From: Calliopum simillimum
Taxonomy: Eukaryota; Arthropoda; Insecta; Diptera; Lauxaniidae
Reading direction: 5' to 3'
Assembly: GCA_951812925.1 (NCBI GenBank)
Contig: OX638368.1
Location: forward strand, 160,194,492-160,258,491
Length of the DNA stretch: 64,000 nt
The notes beneath the pieces were generated by a model. The model was not told the DNA's origin. It did not search any database and saw only the letters and a list, made by a program, of their open reading frames with translations. Positions 32,767 through 43,816 of the stretch are shown here, one piece after another (position 1 is the first letter of the stretch; the number at the start of each line of letters is the position of its first letter). The position numbers and the translations under genes were made by a program.

Positions 32767-33711
32767 TTAGTTTTTTGGAATTGAACGCTGAGTATTTTTG
32801 GAAGTCTTATTGTTGTGCTTGGGCTTAAACTCAGATATATATATATTATCAACCCATAGGCTTGAATTGATAAGTGCATCGAAATTGCAAGAAGCCACTG
32901 TAATAGTAAATGAACCATGCGTTGGCTTATTACCAATTTTTTTACAAGATAGAAAGGCATCGGAAGGAATTATATTATTTTGATTTATAAAATCTTTAAT
33001 ATTGTCAGTTGTTGTGTCCGGGTGCAAGCGCGAAATGAAAATTGTCCTTGGTCTAGGTAAAGACCTCAAAGAAATAGGAGGATCAGCGGTAACAAACGCG
33101 TTGATAGCTTGCACGGGCTGAGATGCCAATGGAGGATCATTGGTTGAAGGAATTAATTGGGTATTGCATGAAGTGAGGGCCTGATTACTAGGCTGAGCTG
33201 TTGAATTATTGGCTTCGTCCCCACTCACAATGATTAAATTTTTGCGAACTTTTCTCTTTGTATTCCTTTTTTTCTTTTTTAAAGGAATGGGAGACTTAGG
33301 AGAAGAGGCCAGTAAAACCCCAGGTGCTTTAGTAATAACTTCGTTGAAAGCCACAGTTTCATTAATAACTGTCTCATTTATGGTTACATCCATAGAAGGA
33401 GTAACGTCATGATAGTTGGAAATAATATCTTTGAATTTAGAATTCAAATCGTTCAAATTTTCCGCAAATATCATAATCTTTTCGAAAAAAGACGAGGGAG
33501 AAGTTGTTCGACAAGAAACACAGTACCACTGAAGCCCTGAGCGCGGAGAATTAATCACATCAGTTATAGAATTAGAAAAACCCACGCAAGATGCATGAAA
33601 CATCTGTTCGCATGGACCTGAGCAAGGAAACATTGCGTGTAAAATGTTATGGTTTTGACATTTTACACCCAATGAACATTCTACAAGATTATCCGAAGAG
33701 AAATAATCCAT
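32767..33711 (-). CDS. Non-LTR retrotransposon ORF1 with PHD-like finger
   Basis: The start chosen is ATG at 33711 (MDYFSSDNLVECS); the frame is open further upstream but that part is hydrophobic and unlike ORF1. Length about 314 residues. The N-terminal third holds a Cys4-His-Cys3 pattern (C-x4-C, HAMFPCSGPCEQMFHASC, WYCVSC) typical of PHD fingers found in CR1-group ORF1 proteins. A basic stretch follows (PLKKKKRNTKRKVRKN), then a C-terminal segment resembling the RNA-binding fold of ORF1 proteins (TIFISRLHPDTTTDNIKDF). Its role would be to bind the element RNA. Five bases separate its stop from ORF2. Confidence 0.82.
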   Translation of the reverse strand: MDYFSSDNLVECSLGVKCQNHNILHAMFPCSGPCEQMFHASCVGFSNSITDVINSPRSGLQWYCVSCRTTSPSSFFEKIMIFAENLNDLNSKFKDIISNYHDVTPSMDVTINETVINETVAFNEVITKAPGVLLASSPKSPIPLKKKKRNTKRKVRKNLIIVSGDEANNSTAQPSNQALTSCNTQLIPSTNDPPLASQPVQAINAFVTADPPISLRSLPRPRTIFISRLHPDTTTDNIKDFINQNNIIPSDAFLSCKKIGNKPTHGSFTITVASCNFDALINSSLWVDNIYISEFKPKHNNKTSKNTQRSIPKN

Positions 33712-33850
33712 TGAGAAAGAAAAAAATAATTTTTTAAAAGATATAAAAACTAAAAAAATTTTTTGAACCGCTGGGCTAAAAGGGGTTAAGAACTGAACAA
33801 CAACAGCAGCACAAAAGAGAAAAACGTACACTTGTAATCGCAAAGGAGAA

Positions 33851-34734
33851 AAATAAAATATGTATGTTTTTATTCAGTTGTCAATATATCAAAACTGAAT
33901 TTTTAATATTGTTCTTTAATTTAATTATATAGGCTCTTGTTAAATCACACGAAAAAAATTAATTTATCAACCGGCAAACAAAATACATTTTTTTTTTTTT
34001 TTTGTTACTAACAAAGCATTAACATGCATATGTACATATATATATATGCATGCAAAGTAAGATGTTGAGCAGAAGCAACAACAATACTGTTGATGAACTT
34101 CGCGAAGCACAAAAAGAAATGCAAAACAAGACGAAAATGCGCGCACTTACTTTGTAATTTTTAATGCTTTGTTAATTTGGTATTAAAAACAAACACATTT
34201 AATATAAAACAACTAAACGAAAATACGAAAATATTCACTACGTTTGTTTAAAACATAAATTAGTATGAAACGAGATTTAAAACAAGAGTTATTAAACACA
34301 AAATAATAACATTACTCAATTTAAATTTACACGCAAAATACACACAACCGCCACCGACTATGTAACGAGATCAAAACCCTTCCTTTTAGGGTATTGGTCT
34401 TGGACATCAAAAAACAATAGTGCTTCTTCAGTGTTTACTCTTTCTTTACAGTAAATTTCATCAAAAGTTGTCTTTACGGCATTTTCGATTTGAATCAGCT
34501 TCGTCAGAAGTAGTGCAATGCAAAACATATAACCGTAACTCCATTTTTGACTGAAATTTACGGAATTGGTTATTTTCACAGTTGCCATCATGTAGAGCGT
34601 GAAAAATCCTTCAGGAATGAGGAATATATGAGTGAATATACCCTGGGTGTAGAGTATAAAAAAAACCAAAGAAAATTCATGGATTTTAGCAAATACTGCA
34701 AAAACAATGAAACAACAAAATGCATAAATTTTTA
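33851..34734. other. AT-rich spacer, possible 5' leader of the retrotransposon
   Basis: The region contains a TA/TG-rich stretch near 34025-34050 and no supported gene. A 103-codon minus-strand frame at 34358 shows no recognisable domain. Confidence 0.35.
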
Positions 34735-35348
34735 GTCCACCCCGAACTTTTGGCGTAATGTTACTTTATCAACTGCTGTTGTTTTTTTTATTTGTTTTGC
34801 CCAAATAGGGCTCTGGGAATTATTTACAACAACAACAACATTGTTCTGGCATTGTTGTTGTTAAAAGTTCCTAATTTCAAGAAAATTTATATGGTCCATT
34901 TTTGTTTTTTTCTATCGAAATTTATTAATGATGCAATTTCAGATACATGTTGCATATCAAATGCAAGGAAATAAATTGGGCTTCCTAATTAAGTTATTAA
35001 AATTATAGGTTAATAATACATTTTTTGGGAAAAATAACGTTTTTTTGGCAAAAAAAATGGGGTGAATTTTTGAAAAGTTGTCATATCACGAAAACTATGA
35101 CAAATTGAAAAATTGTACAGCAGTATAGCCCGGTCTTTCATATGACACTAATATTTTTTAAATCCATCCAGGGGTTCCCAACTTATACCGATTTTTATAA
35201 AAGATATATCCCGATTTTCCGATGGCTATATCTCCAGAAGTAGGTTCGATCAGAAGTTGTTGTTGTTGTAATTAATTCCCAGAGCCCTATTTGGGCAAAA
35301 AAAAATATAAAAAAATAACAACAGTCGATAAAGTAAAATTCTGTGGAC
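34735..35348. mobile_element. MITE with about 100-bp TIRs
   Basis: Left arm GTCCACCCCGAACTTTTGGC, CAACTGCTGTTGTT, TTTGCCCAAATAGGGCTCTGGGAATTA with TTACAACAACAACA; the right arm is its complement (GTTGTTGTTGTAA, TTCCCAGAGCCCTATTTGGGCAAA, GTGGACTTTTGGC). The centre carries the repeat shared with 26986-27062. Confidence 0.7.
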
Positions 35349-36740
35349 TTTTGGCAAAACAACCTAACTTGAAATTGCCAACTTTTCAGAAGAGCCTAAA
35401 AACTGATTAACTACTTTTCAATAATGTGGCTCAGTTTTCTTGATGCAGCATTGAATCTCCTCTTTTCACACATTTTTACTAATCTTAAAGCGTCAGCTGC
35501 AAATTATTTTTTTCTTTTGGTTCATAACATTTCACCACATGAATGGCGCTAAGTTCAAATCTTGCGTGTACTATGGTACACCCTTATATCTCTTGAACAA
35601 GAAATCATAGAGACATGGCGATTATACCAATAGAACAATAGAAGTGTATTTAAATTTTATATTTAGGACTAAAATCCTGGAGAATTGTCTGATCTCGACT
35701 TAGGTTGTTTTGTCAAAAGCCCACAGAATTGTTCCCAAAAAAAAAAAAAAAAAGAATTGGGCTTTGGGTTACAAATTAAATTTGTTCCAAATAATCTACA
35801 GCTTCTGAACGTGACCACTTCTAATTCCTTATAGAAATAAATATGCAAACAAAATTTAACTTTTAGCAAGCGAAGCACCCCCGACATTATGTACTTACGA
35901 TTCTAGGGAAATCATATTTTCGGTTATAGGCCACAGGAATGTTTTCATGATTAATATTTCATCAATATGTTAAAATTTCAGATTTGAATTCACAAGTTTG
36001 TAATAAAAAACCGGATTTTTGAGCTGGACACAGCAATTGTACAAATCACTACTAAAGCGAAACAATCAAAAATCACTTTACACAGGCACTAAATTACCAA
36101 AAACCAAACAAGTAAAAATCACTAAATGCTTGTAAAAATTAAATTAAAATTACAATTGGCACATGTAATTTCGGTCAAATTATGAACTTAATATAATTAA
36201 AAATACAAAATCACGGCGAATTCTTTTTTATTCTTGCCACTCGCGTTTTCTGTATTTCTTATGGTATTTAGATCAATAAAGAACTTCGATCTGTCAAGAG
36301 TTTTTCTTCAGCTTACAAGTTCGGGGGTGGAGACAAACAAAAATGCTTCATTTTATTGAAAATGGCGTCCTTCTAAGAGCGTCATCTATGTTTGATTTTC
36401 TCTTTAAATTACCATGATTAAGGTGACCATTTTTTTTATTTTTTTTTAATAAAACTTTTTCGTCAGTCATCAGTCAGCGGCCAATTTTGTTTTTGACTGA
36501 TAGTGTGACGACACAGCGTAAATGGATGTTTGGGCTTCAAACATGAATGAAACTTTTACCGATGAATTTTTGACTGACGAACCTGATCGATAGTGTGTAG
36601 TGGCCTTAAGTGATGTACCATTGGCGATAGGGAGGGGGTTCATGAAAATGTGACGTCCGGAATATAAATTCCAGTTGAGTATCTTTCCAGCCGAAAATTT
36701 TCCTATTCTATACGATTCATTTTTCCCTTCAGTCCAAAGA
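35349..36740. other. Spacer, no gene recognised
   Basis: AT-rich sequence with a poly-A tract at about 35740. No splice-flanked FLYWCH frame on either strand and no clear repeat boundaries. Confidence 0.4.
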
Positions 36741-36760
36741 GATCTGGAGTCGAGAATTTG

Positions 36761-37033
36761 TCAATCATGCCACACATATTTCGCTTCAAAGAAATGCTCC
36801 AGAAACACATAGTTTTGCACAAGACAAACAAGAAGTCAAATAATATATTGCCGAAAATTCGACCCTTCAGAGTAGTAGCAGATGAAGTGGATTGGCTAGA
36901 CGAGGACTATTTAGATTTCACTGGTTTAGCGAATATTCCAAAGAAAAAGGAGTACAACGGAGAATCGGAAACCATTCCGCTAAATTCAGCAGATATTTAC
37001 ATATGTTTCGAAAATCCGTGGCAAGAGATTTGA
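36761..37033 (+). CDS. Small hypothetical ORF of unknown function
   Basis: The frame is open from about 36758 with an ATG at 36767; about 88 residues. It begins basic (MPHIFRFKEMLQKHIVLHK), becomes acidic (VADEVDWLDEDYLDF) and ends ICFENPWQEI. A CTTTTTCCCTTCAG-like acceptor lies just upstream at about 36731 and an AATAAA signal at about 37084, so this could be a terminal exon or a retrocopy. I do not recognise the family. There is no similarity to the FLYWCH units, and the strand is opposite to the array. Confidence 0.35.
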   Translation, partial: SIMPHIFRFKEMLQKHIVLHKTNKKSNNILPKIRPFRVVADEVDWLDEDYLDFTGLANIPKKKEYNGESETIPLNSADIYICFENPWQEI

Positions 37034-37089
37034 AAGAAAATTGTTCCGACTTTATTTTATCGTTATCTTCGAAATGTTATCATAAATAA

Positions 37090-38119
37090 ATCTTTCTATT
37101 AATGGCTATGAATTCTATTTGTTTTTACAGCCACTTATGTATGCTGAATTGCCATTTTGCGTTCTTCGGGGTCACCAATTATTGGGTTTTTTTATTATTT
37201 GAATAATTTAATTTATTTTTTTAAAATAGGTATTTATTTTTCAAAATTCAAATTGAACTAAATTTTTAATAAAAAATATTGATTTTTAAAAAATAAAAAA
37301 TCAATGAAAACTAACATAAAAATTATACAGTAAATTAAAGTAGAGCAACCACAGTACTACATGCTATTGACGATATTAACCGCAAGTGTATTTTTCGATT
37401 TTAATTTTGTGACGTAATTTTAATTTTGTGACGTGACATGGGAGGAGAACAATCCTTTGATGTTTTCGAGCCTCGTAAAAGAACTGACAAAAATTATATG
37501 GGATGCAGTTTCCGCGTACCTCGTAGTTTTCGAGTCAAATTTGTTCGCGGTATTTTTTTATTCATTTCATCCGACTAAGGCTCAGATTTATAGAAGGCAG
37601 CGCACTTAGAGCATGTAGGCAAGCGGAAGGAAGCGATGCTTTTCGTTTCCTTCCATTTACCCATGGTTGAATTACCCTGGTTGCAGCGATAACAAATGCT
37701 GCTTTTTCTTATAATTTTTAAACTACGATAATGTCAAAATTCTTTGTTTTGGCTCTAGTCTTTTGACAGATAGCAAGGCAAGATGCAGGGTTCCATTTTT
37801 TTTATTTTGACAACTTGCCATAACCATTGTTATTGAATCATGCGTTTACCTACAAACTCGAAGGGCCCTGCATGTCCGTGTGACCTCGCATTTACACGTT
37901 TGCAGAAAGGTGCATTCCTGAAAACAAGCTCGTAAACTTTACGTACCAGGGATGATATTTGTAGTGGAATCGTACTTTTCTCGGTACTATTGACTTTACA
38001 AAAGTACTGAAGTACTTTCGACTCGAAAAAGTCCTTTCGTGATTTTTTGTGTTACTTAGTATGTGAACTTGTTATAGCACTACACTGGCGAAGTGCATTT
38101 TCTTAATGGCTAATAATCT
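37090..38119. other. Spacer, no gene recognised
   Basis: AT-rich flank, then a less AT-rich stretch around 37600-37930. No supported frame. The last 200 bases may be the 5' part of the hAT relic. Confidence 0.35.
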
Positions 38120-38740
38120 GTACTACTCCATTGTAATTGATAAAAGTACGGACATCAGTACATACAGTTCAAAATTAACAATTGAGGCGTTGCGAGCAAG
38201 TACGCCCTAGGTCGAAAAACCGCGATACGAAATATTTCAATTTAAAGTTTCTAAATTTTGTACAAAGAACAAAACATTGTTTAAACTTTGGGAAAACAAA
38301 CTTATTCAATCAATACTGTCAAAATGAGTAAATAATAACCGCTAATATATAATACTTATGCATATTAACGGAATTATCAAATAAAGAAAATCTAAATAAT
38401 ACGGCGTTTTTGCATAAATCGTTGCCTTGATCAACAATTTGAAACTCCACAATATTTCTTTAAAAATCTGATTGGTTTTATTGCCAACAATTGTCCGGTC
38501 AAGATCAAGAAATATAATGGCTAAATTAAAAGAACTTATCCCAACTTTGTATGTAAACTGTTGTGTTTGCCACAGTTTGAACTTAATAGCAAAGTCTTCA
38601 GCACCACAATTGCTATTATGGTTAATTAACCATAATTTTTGCAATAGTTCAAAATGAAAAGACGAGTTTGCCGAATTCCAGGAATGCTGCGGTACTGAAA
38701 CAATTTTGCGATTTGCCCCGACACGTTGTCTTTTATGACG
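38120..38740 (+). pseudogene. hAT-family (ZMYM/DUF4371-like) transposase relic
   Basis: Separate plus-strand pieces read NNLYYSIVIDKSTDISTYS (the catalytic-region DESTDIS motif, with Lys for the first Glu), then, in another frame, IMAKLKELIPTLYVNCCVCH followed by SLNLIAK, then KDEFAEFQECCG and ILRFAPTRCLL. The order matches the DUF4371-type hAT transposases domesticated as ZMYM/SCAND3-like proteins. Gaps and frameshifts separate the pieces, so it is non-functional. Confidence 0.65.
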
Positions 38741-39474
38741 GGTTGGTTTTTAAATAATTTTACAAAAATTAGGCAGCTGTTAATCGTATCTTTGAGCAAT
38801 GTATTATTTTAGAATGTGCAGTTTTGAAAGTCATGAGGAGAAAAATTTTAACCCCCTTTGAAAATCTGAATATTTTCTTGTTCAGGGCACTTTTCTCTTC
38901 ATATTAAAAATCAAATTTTTCGTTTTTGGCAAAGTTGAGTTAAGTCAAAAATAACATGCGAAAACTGAAACCAATAAAAAGAAATAAGAACAGTCGTTTT
39001 AAATAACTTTTTGATGTTGAATTTAAATTCGTTTTCAAAATTGCTCTATCGGTACAGAATTTTGAGATATCCTAACCTAAAAATTACCAAAATGTGAGAT
39101 ATTCCGTGATTTTTTCCTACTTTTGAGGTTATGTGACAAGATATTGTAAAACTTTGTCATAAAAGCTGTTTTGTAAGTTAAAAGTACTCATCTTTGTCTA
39201 CAAAACTATGTATAAATTATATCAATATCTTATTGTTCCAAGGAATTATCGTCACCTAAAAATTTAAAAAGGAATAAAACATGATTTTTGACTATTTTGG
39301 AGGCTACATAGAGAAGGCACGAAATATTACTTTGAAAATCTATATATACATATAAAAATGAAATAGTGTCCATATGTAGCTTATAGATGCGGAAACTACA
39401 CGGCGGATTTAAATAATTTTTTTTTAAGTTGTTTGTTATGGTCTGTAGAAGGTTCTTAAGGGGGTAAGATGCCG
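38741..39474. other. Spacer, probably body of a Helitron-like element
   Basis: AT-rich, no gene recognised. It may belong to the repeat that follows. Confidence 0.3.
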
Positions 39475-39905
39475 CTGCGGAGGACGGGGGTTGCACTCCC
39501 CATAAGAAAAAAATACTTAAATTGCTATATTTCTGCAGTTATTCATGCTATGATTATGAAAGTTAGTGAACTTATGCATAATGTATCTGCCATTAACCAT
39601 GCAAAATTTGAAGGGGATTGAACCAGAGGACGTTGAGCCCCCCATATGAAAACAACACACAAAACGCTATATCAGTGTTCCTATATCAGCTGTCATTATG
39701 AAACTTGGTATATGGATGTTTATTGCGTTTACTATTCAGCATGCAAAGCTTAAGAGGGATTGAACGAAAGGGATTTGCACCCCCCGTACAGTAAAAATAC
39801 TCGAAATTTCTACGCCTATAGTAGCTATCGTTATAAAAGTTGGTACATAAATATATATTCTATTCACCTTGAAAAACCTGAGGGGTTGGAAGAGAAGGAC
39901 GACAG
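39475..39905. repeat. Degenerate tandem repeats, about 140-bp period, three units
   Basis: Three successive units share GAGGACG/GGGGTTGCACTCCCC-like, GCTATATTTCTGCAG-like and ATTATGAAAGTTAGT-like blocks followed by ATGCAAAATTTGA(A/G)GGGGATTGA(A). Such internal minisatellites are common in non-autonomous Helitrons. Confidence 0.5.
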
Positions 39906-39945
39906 AGATGGATGGGACTTGGAACATATGTAAAGGCATCGGGAA

Positions 39946-39977
39946 CGGGCGAACAAAGTCGCTACCGGGCCAGCTAG
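39946..39977 (+). mobile_element. Helitron-like 3' terminus
   Basis: GGGCGAACAAAGTCGC contains a short GCGA/TCGC stem and is followed by CCGGGCCAGCTAG and then T, matching the Helitron rule of a hairpin shortly before a CTRR end inserted next to T. The stem is short, so this is a tentative end. Confidence 0.4.
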
Positions 39978-40974
39978 TTGTTATATACTAATTTATTTAA
40001 AAAAAAAAATGCAAATCTTTCTCATCAAATAATGCGCGGGTGAAGCAAATAAATTAACTATGCAGAATGTTTAATGTTTCTTTGCTATTTTTCATATACC
40101 CTAGGTTACAAAAATAAAAAGTACCCTAAGTACTATTGGCTTTTAAAAAAAAGTACCATTGAAGAAGTTCGAATATCATGCCTGTTACGTACTAACGAGT
40201 TTACAAGTTTTCAGGAATACCCTAAGCGCTGTCTTTTAAACTAAAATGCATCACCACTATAAAAATAAAATATGCGACAGAGCTGTACGTGGATAAAAAT
40301 TAAAGCATCTTTCTTATTGGTGTTGGTTCACACGAACACATAAACATTCACACAGGGACGAATTCGGGTTACCATACGCAATAAGGGCAAATATCATTTT
40401 TATACCGATCCTCCTTTTGTAACGCAGACAAGTAGACGTAGCCAAGAAAAGCGTATTGCCTCCTAAAAAATATGTAACATTTTTTATTTTTTCAAAAGCA
40501 ATGCAAAAAACGTCTTTAAACTCAAAATATTTTAGAATTTAAAGAAAGTTGTATCGGTACAAAGCAATACTAGCCAAAACTGGCCTTAAAATCTAAAATA
40601 TTTCGAGTTTTAACACAATTTTTACTTCGCCTGTTCCGAATACATCTTCTATGAAAACCGCTATAAGTAAGGGACTCCTCGATGGATTTTAAAATATTGG
40701 CGTCATATGAAAGGTACTTTAATAATATGCAAAATTTAATAAAATTTCCGAAAAATCATTATATCTCGAATACTGCATTTGATTGAAAATTTAGGTAGTA
40801 CATTTTTATAGGTTATTAAAATACACAAATATTTTCCAAATCCATCGAGGATCTTCCCATGGCTTATAGTTGTAGATAATTTTTCAAGTCCTCTAGGTTA
40901 GGTTAGGTTAGCGCGGGAGATAGCAGTTGCTATCATAACTTAGGCCGCGATTGCGCCCATTGTATACCCGATAT
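39978..40974. other. Spacer, no gene recognised
   Basis: AT-rich with a CAGAGCAAT-free, non-coding appearance. The GGTTAGGTTAGGTTA run at about 40892-40906 is a short imperfect pentamer repeat, not a telomere. Confidence 0.35.
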
Positions 40975-41611
40975 ATAACTTCGTTGTCAACCTATATGAA
41001 CCATTTAGAAATTTTTATAAACTCCAAAATGGATTTGGGACTCTTCTGAGCGATATCTTCAATAGAGTCGAAAAAATGGCTTTCGAACACCTTATAACGT
41101 CAGTTAGCCAACGCTGGGCATTCACAAAGGAAATGAAAAATGGACTCTTCGGCATCAGGATCTTTACAGCTTCTACAAAGATCACCTACGTCGGTAAGCC
41201 CCAACCTTGAGGCGTGCCTACCTACAAACTAGTGCCCTGTAATGACACCAATTAAGGTTTCGTGTTCTATTTGCGTCATAAAGTGGCCATATCGCCCTTG
41301 ACCTAGAACATGTTGTTAAATTAGACTATCTAAAATTAGTCCATAAAATACATTTTGAGTCAATATTGGCTCTAATTAATGCAAGTGGTTTAATAATATA
41401 GGTCTCGGAAATTGTGTCAGTTGAAGACGCTTTCCTAGCAAGTTCGTCAGCATTCTCATTGCCAATGAAATTGCTGTGTCCAGGAACCCAACATATTGTA
41501 AGATTACATAGGGGCCCTACTTCACAAAGGGCTCTCCTGCAATCTAAGACTAAGCTAGATTTAGTGGTGTTGGAACTAAGAGCCTTAATGGCCGCCTGAC
41601 TATCAACGTAA
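40975..41611 (-). pseudogene. Non-LTR retrotransposon ORF2 C-terminus with RNase H
   Basis: On the minus strand, from 41611 downward: YVDSQAAIKALSS (RNase H catalytic Asp), then CRRALCEVGPL, WVPGHSNFIGNENADELARK (the GNExAD box), then, after a frame change, GLTDVGDLCRSC and EESIFHFLCECPALAN, the Cys-rich tail of R1/jockey-type ORF2. The reverse transcriptase is missing because the copy is cut at 41611 by the tandem TIR elements. Confidence 0.75.
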
Positions 41612-41916
41612 CCCAGTGTGCCAAACGGACTCGTTTCGGATCCGTAACGGGTTCATATTTTCGTTCTTTTTATCCGTTACGGAATCCGTTACGTATCCGT
41701 TACTGATCCGTTTGCGGGAAGGATTCCAAAAAAAAAAACGAATCGTTTTTTCTTCTTTTATGGATCCGTTTCGAACCTGTAACGTACATCAAAATCTAAT
41801 TCAAAACGGATTCGCTTTTAATAATGTTAATGCTGCTTATAAAAAAAAAAAGAAAACAGGGTGAAGCGCTTATTTTTAATTAAAAAAAACAAAATAACAA
41901 AAAAAAAAAAATTACT

Positions 41917-42000
41917 AGCCCGGCCGGGAGTCGAACTCTGGCTCCCGGGGTATTACTCTTTCATACACGAGACGTTAGACAACTAGGCTATTGGCCGATA
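41917..42000 (-). other. tRNA-like sequence in TIR element copy 1
   Basis: On the minus strand CAATAGCCTAGTTGTCTAACGTC resembles a tRNA D-arm/A-box and AGAGTTCGACTCCCGG a B-box. The T-stem does not pair on its 5' side (CAGAG against CCCGG) and no convincing acceptor stem is seen, so it is a degenerate tRNA-derived segment or a Pol III promoter, not a functional tRNA. Confidence 0.45.
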
Positions 42001-43019
42001 TGATGTTTACTTAACTGATGTAGATTTATTTGATGTTGAGATTTAAAGTTTGTATATTAAACAAATTTCTGTTGTTTTTTTATAAGTATTCTTTGTTTTT
42101 CTTCCCTTCTTTTGATAAAAAATGTTATATACTCAAATTTGGAATCAAAAACATTTTTTCAAACAGAGTTTGAAAAGTTTACAAAAAATCATACGCAATA
42201 AAATAAAAAGAAAAAAAAAAACAAATCAAAAATATTTTTTTTTATCATAAAAATTAAATAAAGCAAATCCGTTTTGAGTTCGTATTTGAAGTATTTACGG
42301 AATCGAAACGGATTTGCCCAGGTTCGAATCCTACAAGAGGTGGATTTTTACCCTTTATTTTTCCTTTTTTTTCTTTTTATTATTTTTTAATTGCTAATAG
42401 GCGCATCAAAACGGTTTTTTTCTGTAAATATACAGCATTAACATATTTAAAAGCAAATCCGTTTTGAATTCGTTTTTACATAAGTTTCGGATTCGAAACG
42501 GGCCCGCACTGCGGAATTTAATTTTTTTTTATTCGCTAATAAGCGCTTCAAAATCTTTTTTTTTTTTATCTAAACAAAGCGTTTTGAATTCGTTTTTGAT
42601 GTACGTTACGGGTTCGAAATGGATCCGTTACCGCGGATTACGTTTTTTATACCTTTATGAACTCGTAATGGATTCGAAACGGATCCTCATCCGTTTTTGT
42701 GCACATTGGGAACCCAGTGTGCCAAACGGACTCGTTTCGGATCCGAAACGGGTTCATATTTTCGTTCTTTTTATCCGTTACGGAATCCGTTACGTATCCG
42801 TTACTGATCCGTTTGCGGGAAGGATTCCTAAAAAAAAAACGAATCGTTTTTTCTTCTTTTATGGATCCGTTTCGAACCTGTAACGTACATCAAAAACGAA
42901 TTCAAAACGGATTCGCTTTTAATAATGTTAATGCTGCTTATAAAAAAAAAAAGAAAACAGGGTGAAGCGCTTATTTTTAATTAAAAAAAAACAAAATAAC
43001 AAAAAAAAAAAAAAAATTA

Positions 43020-43103
43020 CTAGCCCGGCCGGGAGTCGAACTCACGCTCCCGGGGTATTACTCTTTCATACACGAGACGTTAGACAACTAGGCTATTGAC
43101 CGA
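43020..43103 (-). other. tRNA-like sequence in TIR element copy 2
   Basis: Same A-box- and B-box-like segment as in copy 1 with a few substitutions (GTGAGTTCGACTCCCGG). A second B-box-like CAGGTTCGAATCC lies about 400 bases on in both copies (42318 and 43420). Presence in both copies shows it belongs to the element. Confidence 0.45.
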
Positions 43104-43816
43104 CATGACGTTAACTTAACTGATGTAGACTTATTTGATGTTGAGATTTAAAGTTTGTATATTAAACAAATTTCTGTTGTTTTTTTATAAGTATTCTGTG
43201 TTGTTTTTCTTCCCTTCTTTTGATAAAAAATGTTATATACTCAAATTTGGAATCAAAAACATTTTTTCAAACAGAGTTTGAAAAGCTTACAAAAAATCAT
43301 ACGCAATAAAATAAAAATAAAAAAAAACATCAAAAATATTTTTTTTATCATAAAAATTAAATAAAGCAAATCCGTTTTGAGTTCGTATTTGAAGTATTTA
43401 CGGAATCGAAACTGATTTGCCCAGGTTCGAATCCTACCAGAGGTGGATTTTTACCCTTTATTTTTCTTCCTTTTTTTTCTTTTTATTATTTTTTAATTGC
43501 TAATAGGCGCATCAAAACGGTTTTTTTCTGTAAATATACAGCATTAACATATTTAAAAGCAAATCCGTTTTGAATTCGTTTTTGCGTAAGTTTCGGATTC
43601 GAAACGGGCCCGCACTGCGGAATTTAATTTTTTTTTATTCGCTAATAAGCGCTTCAAAATGTTTTTTTTTTCTATCTAAACACAGCGTTTTGAATTCGTT
43701 TTTGATGTACGTTACGGGTTCGAAATGGATCCGTTACCGCGGATTACGTTTTTTATACCTTTATGAACTCGTAATGGATTCGAAACGGATCCTCATCCGT
43801 TTTTGTGCACATTGGG

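Larger units (their letters stand above)
29845..33850 (-). mobile_element. CR1/jockey-like non-LTR retrotransposon, near full length
   Basis: It contains ORF1, ORF2 and a short 3' region after the ORF2 stop ending GTCATCATTTAGAACGAT followed by a T run (sense strand), that is, not a poly(A) tail. The 5' limit is uncertain: the A/T-rich leader runs to roughly 33850. It is on the same strand as the mod(mdg4)-like array and lies inside the 28-kb gap. Confidence 0.7.
41612..43816. mobile_element. Two tandem copies of a 1.1-kb TIR element
   Basis: Copy 1 is 41612-42710 and copy 2 is 42713-43816, nearly identical, same orientation, separated by two bases (AA). Each starts CCCAGTGTGCCAAACGGA and ends with TCCGTTTTTGTGCACATTGGG, its imperfect complement. 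The arms are full of TTCGGATCCGTAACGG-like and AACGGATTCG-like short inverted motifs. The overlapping plus-strand frames (for example 42464-42883 and 43570-43875) arise from these repeats and are not genes. The superfamily is not recognised. Confidence 0.75.

Noticed and set aside
39475..39905. CRISPR-like or satellite array
   Set aside because: Three degenerate units of about 140 bp with no spacers; fits Helitron internal repeats, and the window is eukaryotic.
40892..40906. GGTTA pentamers as an arthropod telomeric repeat
   Set aside because: Only about three imperfect units, inside ordinary sequence.
41917..42000. Functional tRNA gene
   Set aside because: A- and B-box-like segments are present, but the T-stem fails to pair and no acceptor stem or clear anticodon loop is found.
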